Part shown: in pieces, positions 9,563 to 19,710 of the stretch
Layout of the letters: the number at the start of each line of letters is the position of its first letter
Numbering within the stretch: position 1 is the stretch's first letter
Assembly: GCA_025358575.1 (NCBI GenBank)
Contig: JANYJA010000103.1
Span: forward strand, 1 to 52,449
DNA length: 52,449 nucleotides
Direction: 5' to 3'
From: Terriglobia bacterium
GTDB taxonomy: Bacteria; Acidobacteriota; Terriglobia; Bryobacterales; Bryobacteraceae
The notes under the pieces: model-generated
The model's database searches: none
Told to the model about the DNA's origin: nothing
What the model saw: the letters and a program-made list of their open reading frames with translations, nothing else
Made by a program: the position numbers and the translations under genes

Positions 9563-10012
9563 TTAGTGCTCAGCGGCGGAGCGCTGGGCGAGTTCGCCGA
9601 TCACGGGAAGGACGTAGGCTTCTTCATGGCTGGCTTTGACGATCATAAAGATCCACAGGCCCAAAATTAAGGCTTGTAGCAAAAGATCCACACGGACCAT
9701 GTGGTCGGGCAAAGAGCGGAAGAACGGCTTGACGGCCCAATCCACAAATAGCCACGCGGCGAAAAGATAGAGGCCCTGAAATGCGTGGAAACGGACGACC
9801 CGATCCTGGCGAAAGCGCTGCGCGGCCAGTATGATCACCGCTGCAATCCAGCCGATCACGGGGATGTAGCAGAGTACGGAAGCCGTTCGCGGCGTCACCC
9901 CCGCGAAGGGATCGACTGCTGGCGCGGCGCGAACCGGTTGAGCGGCTCCGCAATGGGCGCAGAAGATATTGCGCTCGTGCGACGGCTGTCCGCAATTGCT
10001 GCAAAAGGGCAT
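9563..10012 (-). CDS. Zinc-ribbon membrane protein (DUF4870-like)
   Basis: A 149-residue protein with an N-terminal zinc ribbon (C4-x2-C7 and C18-x2-C21, MPFCSNCGQPS..IFCAHCG) and a DUF4870-like membrane domain. Three hydrophobic segments are visible: ASVLCYIPVIGWIAAVIILA, FQGLYLFAAWLFVDW and LLLQALILGLWIFMIVKAS, with the characteristic VRFHAFQGLYL linker. The function is unknown; the zinc ribbon faces the cytoplasm by inference. It is transcribed divergently from the M16 protease gene, with 99 nt between starts. Confidence 0.8.
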   Translation of the reverse strand: MPFCSNCGQPSHERNIFCAHCGAAQPVRAAPAVDPFAGVTPRTASVLCYIPVIGWIAAVIILAAQRFRQDRVVRFHAFQGLYLFAAWLFVDWAVKPFFRSLPDHMVRVDLLLQALILGLWIFMIVKASHEEAYVLPVIGELAQRSAAEH

Positions 10013-10111
10013 CTATTTGTAAATACGCGCGACGGGCGACCTTTGTTCCCCGAAGCCGCTATCAGGAAATTACGATACCATGATCGCTTACCCAGATTCC
10101 AAGGAGAACGT

Positions 10112-12868
10112 ATGCGTAAATTATTGCCCCTTTTGCTTTTGGCGGGTGCCTATGCGTGGAGTGGCTTAGCCCAGACGGACGTGGATATTCCTTACCAGAA
10201 GTTCGTCCTTTCCAATGGGCTCACGCTGATAGTGCACGAGGATCACAACGCGCCGATCGTTTCGGTGAATACCTGGTATCACGTGGGTTCGAAGAACGAA
10301 AAGGTTGGCAAGACCGGCTTCGCGCACCTTTTCGAGCACCTGATGTTCGGTGGCAGCGAGAACTTCAAAGGCAGCTTTATTAAGGCCGCGGAAAAAGTGG
10401 GCGCAACCACGCTAAACGGAACCACCAATTCGGACCGGACCAACTATTTCGAGACGGTGCCGACATCGGCTCTCGATTATACGCTGTGGCTGGAATCGGA
10501 CCGCATGGGGCATCTGCTGGGGTCGTTCGACAAGGGCGTGCTGGATCAGCAGCGGGGAGTGGTGCAAAACGAGAAGAGGCAAGGCGAGAATCAGCCGTAC
10601 GGCGTAACCCGCGTGTTGATCCCGCTGAACACTTATCCGGCGGGGCACCCTTATTCCTGGACCACGATCGGGTCGATGGAAGACTTGAATGCAGCGTCGC
10701 TGGACGACGTGAAGGAATGGTTCCGAACTTACTATGGGCCGTCGAACACGGTGCTTGTGATCGCGGGTGATATCGACGCCAAGACGGCAAAAGCAAAAGT
10801 GGAAAAGTATTACGGCGACATTCCTCCCGGGCCACCGGTAGCTCACCAACAGGTCTGGATCGCCAAGATGTCGGGCACGCATCGTGAGCGCGTGCAAGAC
10901 CGGGTTCCGCAAGAGCGCGTCTTTGAAGTTTGGAACGTTCCACCGGCTTTCAGCGCGGACTTGGATTACCTTGATTTAGCGACGGACGTTCTGTCGGAAG
11001 GGAAGACATCGCGGCTGTTCAAGCGGCTGGTCTATGACGATCAAGTGGCGACCGACGCGGGGGCGGGCGTGAGTCCGGATGAAATCGGCAGCCAGGTTTT
11101 TGTACAAGCCTCAGCGCGACCTGGGCAGAGCCTGGCAAAGGTGGAAGCGGACATTGATGAAGAACTTGCGCGCTTCATCAAGGAAGGACCCACGCCGGAA
11201 GAGTTGCAGCGCGTGAAGACGCAATATATGGCGAACAAGATTCGCGGCCTGGAGCGTTCGGGTGGCTTCGGCGGGAAGTCAGACGCTCTGGCCCGGTCGG
11301 AGGTATTCACCGGCAATCCGGATGCGTGGAAAATCAGCATGAAACGCATTCAAGGGGCGACCGCCGAAGATTTGCGAGGGGCCGCGGCCCGTTGGCTGAC
11401 CGATGGAGTTTTTGTGCTCGAAGTGGTTCCTTTCCCGGACTACAAAGCCTCAACGGCGGGATATGACCGCAAGATTCCGCCGCCGCTGGGAGCGCCGCCG
11501 GAGCTGAAGCTGCCCAAGCTCCAGCACATGACGCTGTCAAACGGGCTCAAAGTTATTTTGGCTGAGAGGCACGAGCTTCCTTTGGTGAACTTGTGGCTTT
11601 CAACGGACGCCGGTTTTGCGGCGGACCAGTTTGCGATTCCGGGCACGGCGAATCTTACGACGGGCATGCTCACCAGCGGCACCAAGACGCGCGATGCGCT
11701 GCAGATCAGCGACCAAGTGGCATCGCTGGGGGCAGATCTGGATGCGCAGGCGAATCTGGATCGCTCGGTGGTGCATCTTTCCGCTCTAAAGGCGAACCTT
11801 GACCGATCGCTCGATCTGTTCGCAGACGTGATTTTGCATCCGTCGTTCCCGCAAGCCGATTTCGACCGGCAGAAGAAGCGGCAGCTTGCCGGCATACAGC
11901 GCGAGAAGGCCGACCCCACTGGCGTGGCGATGCGCGTGATGCCGGCTCTGGTGTATGGCAAGGGGCATCCATATGGCTTTCCGTTGAGCGGTTCCGGGTC
12001 GGAGGGGAATCTCGAAAAGATCACCCGCGCGGACCTGGTGCAGTTTCATGAGAAGTGGTTTCATCCGAACAACGCGACGCTGGTGATTGTAGGCGATGAG
12101 ACGCTGGCGGATATGGGGCCGCGTTTAGAGAAGCTGTTTGCGCAGTGGAAGCCAGCCAATGTGCCGGTCAAGAAAATCGCCACGGTCAAGCTGGCGGACA
12201 AGCCTTCGGTATACCTGATCGACCGGCCGGGCGCGCAGCAGACCCTGATCATGACTGGGAACGTAGCCCCTCCTAAAAACAATTCCCAAGAAGCCGCGAT
12301 CGGGGTGATGAACGATGTTCTTGGCGGAACATTCAGCTCTCGGATGAACATGAATCTGCGTGAAGACAAGCACTGGTCCTACGGTGCTCACGCGATGCTG
12401 CCGCCCGCGGTCGCGCAGCGGGCGCTAGTGGCGTTCGCGCCGGTGCAGACGGACAAGACCAAGGAATCTATAGCGGAAATGTTCAAAGAGATGCGGGGCA
12501 TCGTGGGCGATAAGCCCATTACCGCGGACGAGATGAAGATGGCACAGGACGCCGAAACGCTGAAGCTTCCGGGATCTTACGAGACGATGGACGAGGTGGG
12601 CGCATCCATCCGAAATATCGTGCAGTTTGGGTTGCCGGAGGATTACTACGAGAAGTTCGCGGGCCGCGTGATGGCGTTGAAGAGCTCGGACGTGAAGGAC
12701 GCCGCCGAAGTGGTGGTGCATCCGAATAGCTTGATCTGGCTGGTGGTCGGCGACCGAAGCAAGATTGAGGCCGGGGTACGGGAGCTGGCGATTGGCGATG
12801 TCCACGTGATCGACACGGATGGCAAGCCGGTGGTTGGTTCGACGGCGCCACCCACATCCGTTCAATGA
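10112..12868 (+). CDS. M16-family zinc protease, tandem-domain (pitrilysin-like)
   Basis: A 918-residue exported metalloprotease with signal peptide MRKLLPLLLLAGAYAWSGLAQ. The N-terminal M16 unit has the inverted zinc motif H72-L-F-E75-H76 (GFAHLFEHLMFGG) and the later third-ligand region LESDRMGHLL. The C-terminal unit (from about residue 470, LSNGLKVILAERHELPLV) lacks HxxEH and should be the inactive partner that completes the clam-shell. An open frame continues upstream to 9785, but the signal peptide and the Shine-Dalgarno AAGGAGA at 10101-10107 fix the start at 10112. It overlaps the next gene by 4 nt (ATGA). Confidence 0.93.
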   Translation: MRKLLPLLLLAGAYAWSGLAQTDVDIPYQKFVLSNGLTLIVHEDHNAPIVSVNTWYHVGSKNEKVGKTGFAHLFEHLMFGGSENFKGSFIKAAEKVGATTLNGTTNSDRTNYFETVPTSALDYTLWLESDRMGHLLGSFDKGVLDQQRGVVQNEKRQGENQPYGVTRVLIPLNTYPAGHPYSWTTIGSMEDLNAASLDDVKEWFRTYYGPSNTVLVIAGDIDAKTAKAKVEKYYGDIPPGPPVAHQQVWIAKMSGTHRERVQDRVPQERVFEVWNVPPAFSADLDYLDLATDVLSEGKTSRLFKRLVYDDQVATDAGAGVSPDEIGSQVFVQASARPGQSLAKVEADIDEELARFIKEGPTPEELQRVKTQYMANKIRGLERSGGFGGKSDALARSEVFTGNPDAWKISMKRIQGATAEDLRGAAARWLTDGVFVLEVVPFPDYKASTAGYDRKIPPPLGAPPELKLPKLQHMTLSNGLKVILAERHELPLVNLWLSTDAGFAADQFAIPGTANLTTGMLTSGTKTRDALQISDQVASLGADLDAQANLDRSVVHLSALKANLDRSLDLFADVILHPSFPQADFDRQKKRQLAGIQREKADPTGVAMRVMPALVYGKGHPYGFPLSGSGSEGNLEKITRADLVQFHEKWFHPNNATLVIVGDETLADMGPRLEKLFAQWKPANVPVKKIATVKLADKPSVYLIDRPGAQQTLIMTGNVAPPKNNSQEAAIGVMNDVLGGTFSSRMNMNLREDKHWSYGAHAMLPPAVAQRALVAFAPVQTDKTKESIAEMFKEMRGIVGDKPITADEMKMAQDAETLKLPGSYETMDEVGASIRNIVQFGLPEDYYEKFAGRVMALKSSDVKDAAEVVVHPNSLIWLVVGDRSKIEAGVRELAIGDVHVIDTDGKPVVGSTAPPTSVQ

Positions 12869-13818
12869 CGCGAAGAACGTTGATGACGTCTCTGGCGGCC
12901 GCCGCTTCGGTGTCGGCGCCGTCGGCGAGCGCGAAATCGTGGCGGCCCAAGCTGGGACTTCTTGGGAACTACTCTGAAGCGAATATCAATTTCGCGAAAG
13001 AGGAGGGCTTCGCCAGCATCGGACTGTGGGCGCGGCCGGGCACGAGCCTAGACCCGACGCAGATTGGGGAGCCATTCATCGAGATCGTGCGGGAGTCGGT
13101 GCGAAAATCCGGGCTGTATTTGTCGGTGGTGGGAAATACCATGAACCACATCGCCGCTGACTCGGAGATTCGGAAGAAGAACAACGACTACTTCGTGAAG
13201 GTGATCGAACTGGCGGGCAAGCTGGGCGCACCGTATGTTGGCTCGGGGTCGGGCGGAATGCAGGGCAAGACGCTAGATCAACAGGTGAGCGAGATTGTTC
13301 GCGTATATACCGAGCAATACTTTCCGATGTGCCAAAAGTACAATGTTCGGATTTTATGGGAGCCGTATCCGGGAAGCCCGAATGTAGCGACGGGACCGGT
13401 GGGTTACGATGCGCTGTTCAAGGCGTTCGGGAACTCGCCCTATGTGGGGCTGCAGTACGATCCGTCGCACCTGGTTTGGCAGATGATGGACCCAATCCAG
13501 ACAGCGCGCGATTATGTGGACAAGATCTACGACGTGCATCTGAAGGACACCGAGATCCGCTACGACGTGTTGAAGCGCGTGGGCATTCATCCGCTTAACG
13601 ACGCCAGGTGGTGGCGATACCGGCTTCCCGGCCTGGGGCTGATCGATTGGCCGGCTTTCTTTACGGTGCTGATGAATGCTGGCTATTCAGGCGCGATGAA
13701 TATCGAGCATGAGGATCCGACCTATGGCGATCCGAATCATGGAAACGAATTCGCCGAGGATTATAAGCAGGGTTTCCGGATGGCGCATCGGTATCTGCGG
13801 CAGTTCGTTCCGGCCTAG
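12865..13818 (+). CDS. Tat-exported sugar phosphate isomerase/epimerase-like TIM barrel
   Basis: A 317-residue member of the xylose-isomerase-like TIM-barrel superfamily. The N-terminus MTRRTLMTSLAAAASVSAPSASA is a twin-arginine-type signal. Metal-site style motifs follow: ILWEPYPGSPN, LQYDPSHLVW, YDVHLKDTEI and MNIEHEDPTYGD. Members with these barrels act on sugars or inositol derivatives, but the substrate cannot be read from sequence. Export implies a periplasmic role. ATGA overlap with the M16 protease gene indicates coupling. Confidence 0.82.
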   Translation: MTRRTLMTSLAAAASVSAPSASAKSWRPKLGLLGNYSEANINFAKEEGFASIGLWARPGTSLDPTQIGEPFIEIVRESVRKSGLYLSVVGNTMNHIAADSEIRKKNNDYFVKVIELAGKLGAPYVGSGSGGMQGKTLDQQVSEIVRVYTEQYFPMCQKYNVRILWEPYPGSPNVATGPVGYDALFKAFGNSPYVGLQYDPSHLVWQMMDPIQTARDYVDKIYDVHLKDTEIRYDVLKRVGIHPLNDARWWRYRLPGLGLIDWPAFFTVLMNAGYSGAMNIEHEDPTYGDPNHGNEFAEDYKQGFRMAHRYLRQFVPA

Positions 13819-13827
13819 GGGCGCGCG

Positions 13828-14565
13828 TTGACAAGCAAAGAACAGGTAATTGAAGTCCCCGCGCCGCCGGCGGACGCGCGCATTTCTTATGGGGATGGCG
13901 AGCATCAGTTTGGGGATTTGCGGATACCCGCGGGCCCTGGCCCCTACCCGGTGGCGATCGTAATTCACGGCGGATACTGGCGGGCGATGCGAAATCTGGA
14001 ATACATCGGACATCTCGCGGCGGCGCTCACGAAGCTGGGCTTGGCAACGTGGAATGTGGAATACCGGCGCATCGGCCATGCGGGTGGAGGGTGGCCCGGG
14101 ACATTTGAAGATGTCTCGGCGGCGGCTCAGCATCTGACGAAACTGCCGTATCCGTTCGATATGAGTTGCGTCTCGGCCATCGGGCATTCGGCCGGAGGAC
14201 AACTCGCGTTCTGCTTGGCGAAGCGGCTTCCGTGGGTGAAGAAAGTAATCACTTTAGGCGGCGTTTGCGATTTGCGGAAAGCCTGGGAGCGGCACCTGGG
14301 TGATGGAGTGGTGGAACAGTTTCTAAATTGCAACATCGACTTATGCCGCGAGGCGTCGCCACGGGAACTTCTGCCGCTTGGGAAGCATCAGATAGTTATG
14401 CACGGGACAGAGGACGACACAGTGCCTTTTGCCATGGCGCGGGACTATGTGGCGGCAGCGCGCGCCGCTGGCGACAATGCACGACTTGTTACCGTCGAAG
14501 GCGGCGATCACTTCGATGTTGTGTTGCCGCGTTTTGCCGAGCGTATCAGGCTATACTCCAAATAG
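13828..14565 (+). CDS. Alpha/beta hydrolase (kynurenine formamidase-like fold)
   Basis: A 245-residue cytoplasmic alpha/beta hydrolase. The oxyanion-hole motif VIHGGYWRA, nucleophile elbow GHSAGGQLA (Ser), acid GTEDDTVPF (Asp) and final histidine GGDHFDVV form a full catalytic triad. HGGxW and SAGG together are typical of the BD-FAE/kynurenine formamidase-like esterases. TTG at 13828 is the probable start, 9 nt after the upstream stop. The substrate is unknown, and the sugar-isomerase context does not settle it. Confidence 0.82.
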   Translation: MTSKEQVIEVPAPPADARISYGDGEHQFGDLRIPAGPGPYPVAIVIHGGYWRAMRNLEYIGHLAAALTKLGLATWNVEYRRIGHAGGGWPGTFEDVSAAAQHLTKLPYPFDMSCVSAIGHSAGGQLAFCLAKRLPWVKKVITLGGVCDLRKAWERHLGDGVVEQFLNCNIDLCREASPRELLPLGKHQIVMHGTEDDTVPFAMARDYVAAARAAGDNARLVTVEGGDHFDVVLPRFAERIRLYSK

Positions 14566-14685
14566 CTTAGTAGTCATCTCGCCCCGGCCTTGCTGCCATT
14601 CTTGTTCCTGTTGCCGCTCTGATAGCACTCTCTCAGTTTTCCACGTGGTTCTCTGAGCGAAAGTCATTTAAGGAGATCCATATCT

Positions 14686-15510
14686 ATGAATCAAATCGTT
14701 CAAAAACCTAAGCATTTTCTGTTAGCTAGTGACTTCGACCAGACGTTGAGTTTCAACGATTCCGGGCTGATTTTAAGTGAACTGATCGGTAGTTCGAGCT
14801 TCGTCGAGAAAGTTGCAGGCCTGTCACGCATGCACTTCGTCCAGCAGGGTGGCGAACTCGCATACCTGCTGCTGCACGATCCTGAATTTCGCTGTGTACG
14901 TAAAGAACATCTCATCGAAGTTGGCAAGAGAGTTCGGCTGAAACAGAACATCCAACTTCTATCCAAGTTATTGGACAACCTTGAGGGATACCGATTCTCT
15001 TTTTATGTCATATCCGCGGCTCCGGAAGAAGTCATTCAGTCGGCGCTCGAAGGAATCGTGCCGATAGAAAATATCTATGGGACGCGCTTTGCGTACGACC
15101 CCTCATCGGGGGAGATTCAATCGGTCATTCGAGTACCGGCAGGATACGGAAAGGTAGCCGTACTCGAGCAACTCCAAGATAGCTTACAGATCAGCGGCGA
15201 TCGGGTTGTGTATGTGGGTGACGGAAGTTCCGATATTCACGTGATGCTGCATGTGAATCGATGCGATGGATTGACGGTTGCGGTTTCCGAGACTAAGTAC
15301 GTAACCCAGATCGCCAAACGGAACGTGCTCAGCGACGACGCGCTTTCGGTTCTAGTTCCGATCCTGGAAGAGATTTTGGGCTGGGAGTCTCCTAAGATTC
15401 GCGAGTTATTCGAAGCGCACGGGTTTGTGCTGCGGGATTGGGATAAGGTCAGCACGGACTGGCTTACGATTCGGGAAAGCGTAACGGACATCTCGCCAGT
15501 GGCGGCTTAG
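14686..15510 (+). CDS. HAD-superfamily phosphatase (phosphoserine phosphatase-like)
   Basis: A 274-residue HAD hydrolase. Motif I is SDFDQTLS (nucleophile Asp and Asp+2), motif II is VISAAP, and motifs III/IV are a Lys in [11 protein letters not shown] and [14 protein letters not shown]. The cap sequence resembles SerB/MtnX-type small-molecule phosphatases. Length and C-terminal extension ([21 protein letters not shown]) exceed SerB, so substrate assignment is open. Shine-Dalgarno AAGGAG at 14670-14675. The next gene starts 2 nt after its stop. Confidence 0.8.
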   Translation: MNQIVQKPKHFLLASDFDQTLSFNDSGLILSELIGSSSFVEKVAGLSRMHFVQQGGELAYLLLHDPEFRCVRKEHLIEVGKRVRLKQNIQLLSKLLDNLEGYRFSFYVISAAPEEVIQSALEGIVPIENIYGTRFAYDPSSGEIQSVIRVPAGYGKVAVLEQLQDSLQISGDRVVYVGDGSSDIHVMLHVNRCDGLTVAVSETKYVTQIAKRNVLSDDALSVLVPILEEILGWESPKIRELFEAHGFVLRDWDKVSTDWLTIRESVTDISPVAA

Positions 15511-15512
15511 GC

Positions 15513-15737
15513 ATGCTGGACTCCATTGGTTGGGTGGCGACAGCATTGTTCGCGAGTTCATATTTCTGCAAGGAAGCGGGGACGCTGCGGCGCGTGCAGG
15601 CGATGGCGGCAGTGCTCTGGATCGCTTACGGAACGTTCATCCACGCGCTGCCGGTGATTGTGGCAAATGTTGTGGTGGCCGCGGTGGCTATTTATTCTTC
15701 GTTCGGCTCCGCTGTGGTGCGCAAATCGCAGACCTGA
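15513..15737 (+). CDS. Small three-helix membrane protein (YgjV/SemiSWEET-like)
   Basis: A 74-residue integral membrane protein with three hydrophobic helices (IGWVATALFASSYFC, QAMAAVLWIAYGTFI, LPVIVANVVVAAVAIYSS). The spacing and residues (LRR..A..LW..YG....LP....N) resemble one unit of YgjV-type proteins and SemiSWEET-size transporters. No transport activity can be deduced. It is coupled to the HAD phosphatase gene (2 nt gap) and converges with the GH95 gene 16 nt away. Confidence 0.65.
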   Translation: MLDSIGWVATALFASSYFCKEAGTLRRVQAMAAVLWIAYGTFIHALPVIVANVVVAAVAIYSSFGSAVVRKSQT

Positions 15738-15753
15738 ACACCGTGTGCCGCGG

Positions 15754-18186
15754 CTACGCAAAGCGAACCGTGTGGACCTTTCCCGCCTTCAGTTGCACGC
15801 GCGTGACGTCGGAACCGCCGGCAAATTGCTGGCCTGCGGGCGCGCGGAGTTGGTGCCCGCGCGAGACTGTTGGATGCAAGACGGCACTTACGGCGCGACC
15901 CTCAGCCCAGCTAATATCGACCTCCACGCCACCGCGAGCGCGAAGTCCCGTGACGGTTCCGGCTGGCCAAGCTGGGGGGAGCGCGGGCAAGAAATTGATC
16001 TCAGATTCGTGGCTGTGCAGAAGCATCTCAGCCACTGATGCGGTGCCCCCGAAGTTTCCGTCGATTTGAAATATCCAGCCTTTCCCCGCCGGATGCGTAT
16101 CGAATAGGTTGGGCCCGGTGCTGTGATCGAGCAGGCGACATAAGGATTCGTGAGCCTTCTCGCCATCGCACAACCGCGCCCAGAAATTGATGGCCCACGC
16201 ACGGCTCCAACCGGTATACGCTCCACCCGCGGTGAGCCTACGTTCCAGAGAAACGCGCGCCGCTTTCCAGAATGCGGGCATCTTGCGCGGCGTGAATTCA
16301 CTGCCCGGATAGAGCGGGTACATGTGAGACATGTGGCGCTGCCCGGGTTCGGGCTCGTCGAAGTCTTTGGACCACTCCTGAAGCTGTCCGTGCTTTCCGA
16401 TTTGATAGACGGGCAGGCGCACGCGTGTTTCGTCGAGATGCTTGCTGAACTCGGCGTCGGTGCCAAGAACCCCGGCGGCGGAAATGCAATTGGCGAAAAG
16501 TTCGCGGATGAGCGCGATATCCATGGTGCAGCCCGCGCTGGCATCGGCCCGTTTTCCGTCGAGCGCGGTAAATGAATTTTCCGTCGAAATCGACGGGCAG
16601 GTCGTGAGTTTCCCCTCCTTGTCGGTAACTAACCAATCCAAACAGAACTCCGCCGATCCCTTCATCAGCGGGTAAACGCGGCCCAGAAATTGTTTATCTT
16701 CCGTGAAAAGATAATGCTCCCAGAGATGCGCGCAGAACCACGGGCCGCTCATCTGCCAGTTGGCCCAGGTAACGCCGCCCGATCCAAAGTTTCCCACGGG
16801 TGCAGACTGACGCCACAGGTCGACGTTGTGATGCGATACCCAGCCGCGCGCGCCGTAATTCACCGCTGCCGTATGCTTTCCGTTCTGGCTCAAGCCGGTG
16901 ATCAGATCGAAGAGCGGCTCGTGCAATTCTGACAAATTGCAGGTTTCGACCGGCCAGTAATTCATCTGCACGTTGATGTTGGCGGTCCAATTGGAACTCC
17001 ACGGCGGACGGACCAGTTCACTCCAGATGCCTTGAAGATTGGCGGGCTGCGTTCCAGGACGAGAACTTCCAATCAGCAGGTAGCGGCCATATTGAAAGTA
17101 CAAAACTAAGAGCGCTTGATCGTCGGGATCGGACTGAAACTTCTTTAGCCGCTCGTCGGTGGGAAGAGATCCGCGGCTGCTGGGGCCGAGGTCTAGGCTC
17201 ACGCGCCGGAAAAGTTTCCGATGATCGGCGACGTGCTCGGAGCGCATGCGAGAGTAGAGCTTCGCCGACGCGGCATCGAGGTGATTGCGGCATGGGGCGG
17301 CGATCTCGTCCGCGCTCTTATCGGGCGCGTGATTGAAGCCCTTAAATCCGGTTCCACCCGCAATCAGCAGCGTCGCGACGTTGGCCCCCTCCACTGAAAT
17401 TCCATCGGGCCCGCTGGTTAAAGCCCCGCCTTCAGCGAGTACTCGCAGCCAGCACTCGAAGCGCATGGCTTTACCATTCGTGTCGTCGTAAACCACCGGG
17501 TTATCGGATCTGACGTAATTGGGGTCGACATTTTCGGGCGCTTTGCCTTGCAGGCGCAGCGTGTTGTTGCCGACGGCGGAGGCATTAGAATGCAGCAAGC
17601 TATCGAGCCCGGCGACAAAGCTGAGCTGGCCGGGTTTATCGGCGGTGAGCCGGACCACGATGACCTGATCCACCGCGGAGGAAAAAACTTCTCGCGTGAA
17701 CGATGCGGAGTCGTTCGAATACGCGACCGTGGCGATAGCGCTATCAAGATCGAGCTGCCGTCGATAATTTGAGAACGAAGCCGCTTTCTTAAACTTCAAC
17801 GACAGGTTTGCGAGCGGCTGGTACGACTGGTTGTACGGGCCCTGCATCTTTTTGCAGAGAGCGTCGGCTTCGTGGTATTTCTCTTCTTCGATGATGAGGC
17901 GACGAACCTCGGGCAGATGCTTCTTGGCTTCTGAATTGTTCCAGTCTCGCGGCGCACCGGACCAAAGCGTATCTTCGTTCAGTTGCAGCCGCTCGGTTTC
18001 AACACCACCGAACACCATCGCGCCGAGGCGTCCATTGCCGACGGGAAGAGCATCGGTCCAGATCGTGGCCGGTTGCTTGTACCAGAGCGTGAGATCGCCC
18101 GCGGCGGGTGTTGCGGTCAACGCCTTGGCGGCAACGGCAAGCGCTGGAATGGTTCCTAGAAAATCACGTCTTGTAAATCGGCTCAT
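15754..18186 (-). CDS. Glycoside hydrolase family 95 (alpha-L-fucosidase-like), Tat-exported
   Basis: An 810-residue GH95 enzyme, expected to release alpha-1,2-linked L-fucose or L-galactose from glycans in the periplasm. The N-terminal [20 protein letters not shown] is a twin-arginine signal. Family hallmarks follow: [30 protein letters not shown] near the start, the [12 protein letters not shown] segment of the (alpha/alpha)6 barrel, [10 protein letters not shown] carrying the probable general acid Glu, and [17 protein letters not shown] near the C-terminus. Length matches the family. The start overlaps the stop of the upstream sugar-isomerase-like gene by 4 nt. Confidence 0.92.
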   Translation of the reverse strand: MSRFTRRDFLGTIPALAVAAKALTATPAAGDLTLWYKQPATIWTDALPVGNGRLGAMVFGGVETERLQLNEDTLWSGAPRDWNNSEAKKHLPEVRRLIIEEEKYHEADALCKKMQGPYNQSYQPLANLSLKFKKAASFSNYRRQLDLDSAIATVAYSNDSASFTREVFSSAVDQVIVVRLTADKPGQLSFVAGLDSLLHSNASAVGNNTLRLQGKAPENVDPNYVRSDNPVVYDDTNGKAMRFECWLRVLAEGGALTSGPDGISVEGANVATLLIAGGTGFKGFNHAPDKSADEIAAPCRNHLDAASAKLYSRMRSEHVADHRKLFRRVSLDLGPSSRGSLPTDERLKKFQSDPDDQALLVLYFQYGRYLLIGSSRPGTQPANLQGIWSELVRPPWSSNWTANINVQMNYWPVETCNLSELHEPLFDLITGLSQNGKHTAAVNYGARGWVSHHNVDLWRQSAPVGNFGSGGVTWANWQMSGPWFCAHLWEHYLFTEDKQFLGRVYPLMKGSAEFCLDWLVTDKEGKLTTCPSISTENSFTALDGKRADASAGCTMDIALIRELFANCISAAGVLGTDAEFSKHLDETRVRLPVYQIGKHGQLQEWSKDFDEPEPGQRHMSHMYPLYPGSEFTPRKMPAFWKAARVSLERRLTAGGAYTGWSRAWAINFWARLCDGEKAHESLCRLLDHSTGPNLFDTHPAGKGWIFQIDGNFGGTASVAEMLLHSHESEINFLPALPPAWPAGTVTGLRARGGVEVDISWAEGRAVSAVLHPTVSRGHQLRAPAGQQFAGGSDVTRVQLKAGKVHTVRFA

Positions 18187-19025
18187 GCGCGCAGCTTCTT
18201 CCAGTTATCGAGGCAGCGCTTTGCGGTTTCGAGCGGCGGATACCGGCTGCCCTCTTGCTCGATAAGATAAAATTCCGCGCCACCCGTCTTCTCCGCGGCC
18301 GAAAGGACCTTGGTCCACTCTCCCGCGCCTTCGCCAAATAAGACCTGGAAGCCTTTTCCCTCACCGGGCGCCCAATCTTTCAGATGCAGCGAGTTGATGC
18401 GTCCTGGATTGGCCTTGATCCAAGCGACAGGGTCGTCACCGGCTTCGAGACAAGTGCCGACGTCAAACTGCAGCATCACGTCCTTAGGTGTATTGGCAGC
18501 CAAAACTTCCATAGGCCGCTTGCCTTGGAGCGGTTTAAATTCGACGAGGTGGTTGTGGTAGCCGGCTCGCAAGCCGAGGGGCTTCAACGACTCGGAAGCG
18601 CGCGCGAGCGTGTCGGCTACGCTCTTCCATCCATCCAGGCCTTCGACTTTTCCGGAAGACGCCATCACGATATACTTTGACCCAAGAATTTTGTTGAGCT
18701 CGATACCTTTTTGGAGACCCTCGGGCGTAAAGGAGTTCGCATTGTTGTGCGTGGAGTGGCAGCGAATTCCGAGGTCGTCCATCAGCTTGCGGACTTCCTT
18801 GGCGCGATCAGTTGTCCAACTGTAATAGGGCGCGTAGAATTCCACGACTTCGTAACCCATTTTCGCGACGGCGGTAACGGTGCCGGTGAGGTCTTTGGCC
18901 AGATCCTCGCGAACGGAATAAAGTTCGAGTCCGATTGGAATGTGTTTCTGACGAGAAGCGGCAAAAGCCATCGGGGCGGCGGCGGCTGTCGTCAGAAAGG
19001 AACGCCGGGAGGTAGCGCGAATCAT
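18183..19025 (-). CDS. Tat-exported sugar phosphate isomerase/epimerase-like protein
   Basis: A 280-residue TIM-barrel protein of the xylose-isomerase-like superfamily with Tat signal [19 protein letters not shown]. Visible motifs include [36 protein letters not shown] and [16 protein letters not shown], typical of the IolE/sugar epimerase branch. It is upstream of and overlapping the GH95 fucosidase gene, so a job on released sugar is plausible but inferred. The start lies 44 nt from the divergent gluconate-dehydrogenase-like gene. Confidence 0.83.
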   Translation of the reverse strand: MIRATSRRSFLTTAAAAPMAFAASRQKHIPIGLELYSVREDLAKDLTGTVTAVAKMGYEVVEFYAPYYSWTTDRAKEVRKLMDDLGIRCHSTHNNANSFTPEGLQKGIELNKILGSKYIVMASSGKVEGLDGWKSVADTLARASESLKPLGLRAGYHNHLVEFKPLQGKRPMEVLAANTPKDVMLQFDVGTCLEAGDDPVAWIKANPGRINSLHLKDWAPGEGKGFQVLFGEGAGEWTKVLSAAEKTGGAEFYLIEQEGSRYPPLETAKRCLDNWKKLRA

Positions 19026-19069
19026 TTCACGAAAGATATCACAAGAGCCTTGATATCATGACCCTAAAT

Positions 19070-19702
19070 ATGAAACGCCGCGGTTTCGTGAAGGCATTGT
19101 TTGTGGCGCCCGCCGCGCCCGCTTTATTCGCTCAGCAGCCCGCTCCCGGTGTTTCCGCGAATCCCGCGCCGGGCGTTCCGCTGAATCCCACGCAGCCGGT
19201 TCCGCCACCCACGGTTTCGAACGAGATTCCGAAGCTCGACACCATGGTGCCTGACGCAGCCGCCGAACCCATTCCGCATTTTTTCACGCATGCTGAGTTT
19301 GGCGCATTACGGAAGCTGAGCGGAATGCTGATGCCTTCGGTTAACGGAATGGCGGGAGCGCTCGAGGCAAAAGCGCCGGAGTTTTTGGATTTTCTGATTG
19401 GAGATTCGCCCGCAGGCCGTCAGCAGGTCTATCGCGCTGGGCTCGATGCGTTGAACGCTGGGTCCAGTAAGCGTTTCGGCAAAGCTTTTGCCGAACTGGA
19501 CGCGACGCAGGCCGACGCCGTTCTCGCGCCGCTGCACCAGCCGTGGACGTATGAGGAACCGGCGGACCCGCTGGCGCGATTTCTGCGCGAAGCCAAAGCG
19601 GATATTCGAACCGCGACCGTCAATTCTCGCGAGTACAACACGGCATCGGCGGGCGGGCGGCGCTTCGGCGGCAGCGGCACGTATTGGTATCCACTCGATT
19701 AA
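19070..19702 (+). CDS. Gluconate 2-dehydrogenase subunit 3-like protein
   Basis: A 210-residue exported small subunit that normally escorts a GMC-type flavin dehydrogenase. The Tat signal [20 protein letters not shown] is followed by a Pro-rich linker (about residues 22-60) and the subunit-3 domain ([20 protein letters not shown]...[12 protein letters not shown]...[19 protein letters not shown]). An in-frame ATG at 19058 exists, but 19070 places the twin arginines properly. The GMC oxidoreductase gene starts 8 nt downstream. No cytochrome c subunit is encoded beside them. Confidence 0.8.
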   Translation: MKRRGFVKALFVAPAAPALFAQQPAPGVSANPAPGVPLNPTQPVPPPTVSNEIPKLDTMVPDAAAEPIPHFFTHAEFGALRKLSGMLMPSVNGMAGALEAKAPEFLDFLIGDSPAGRQQVYRAGLDALNAGSSKRFGKAFAELDATQADAVLAPLHQPWTYEEPADPLARFLREAKADIRTATVNSREYNTASAGGRRFGGSGTYWYPLD

Positions 19703-19710
19703 AACAAATT

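Noticed and set aside
9785-10111. Long N-terminal extension of the M16 protease
   Set aside because: It overlaps the divergent zinc-ribbon gene antisense, and the signal peptide with Shine-Dalgarno at 10101 marks the real start.
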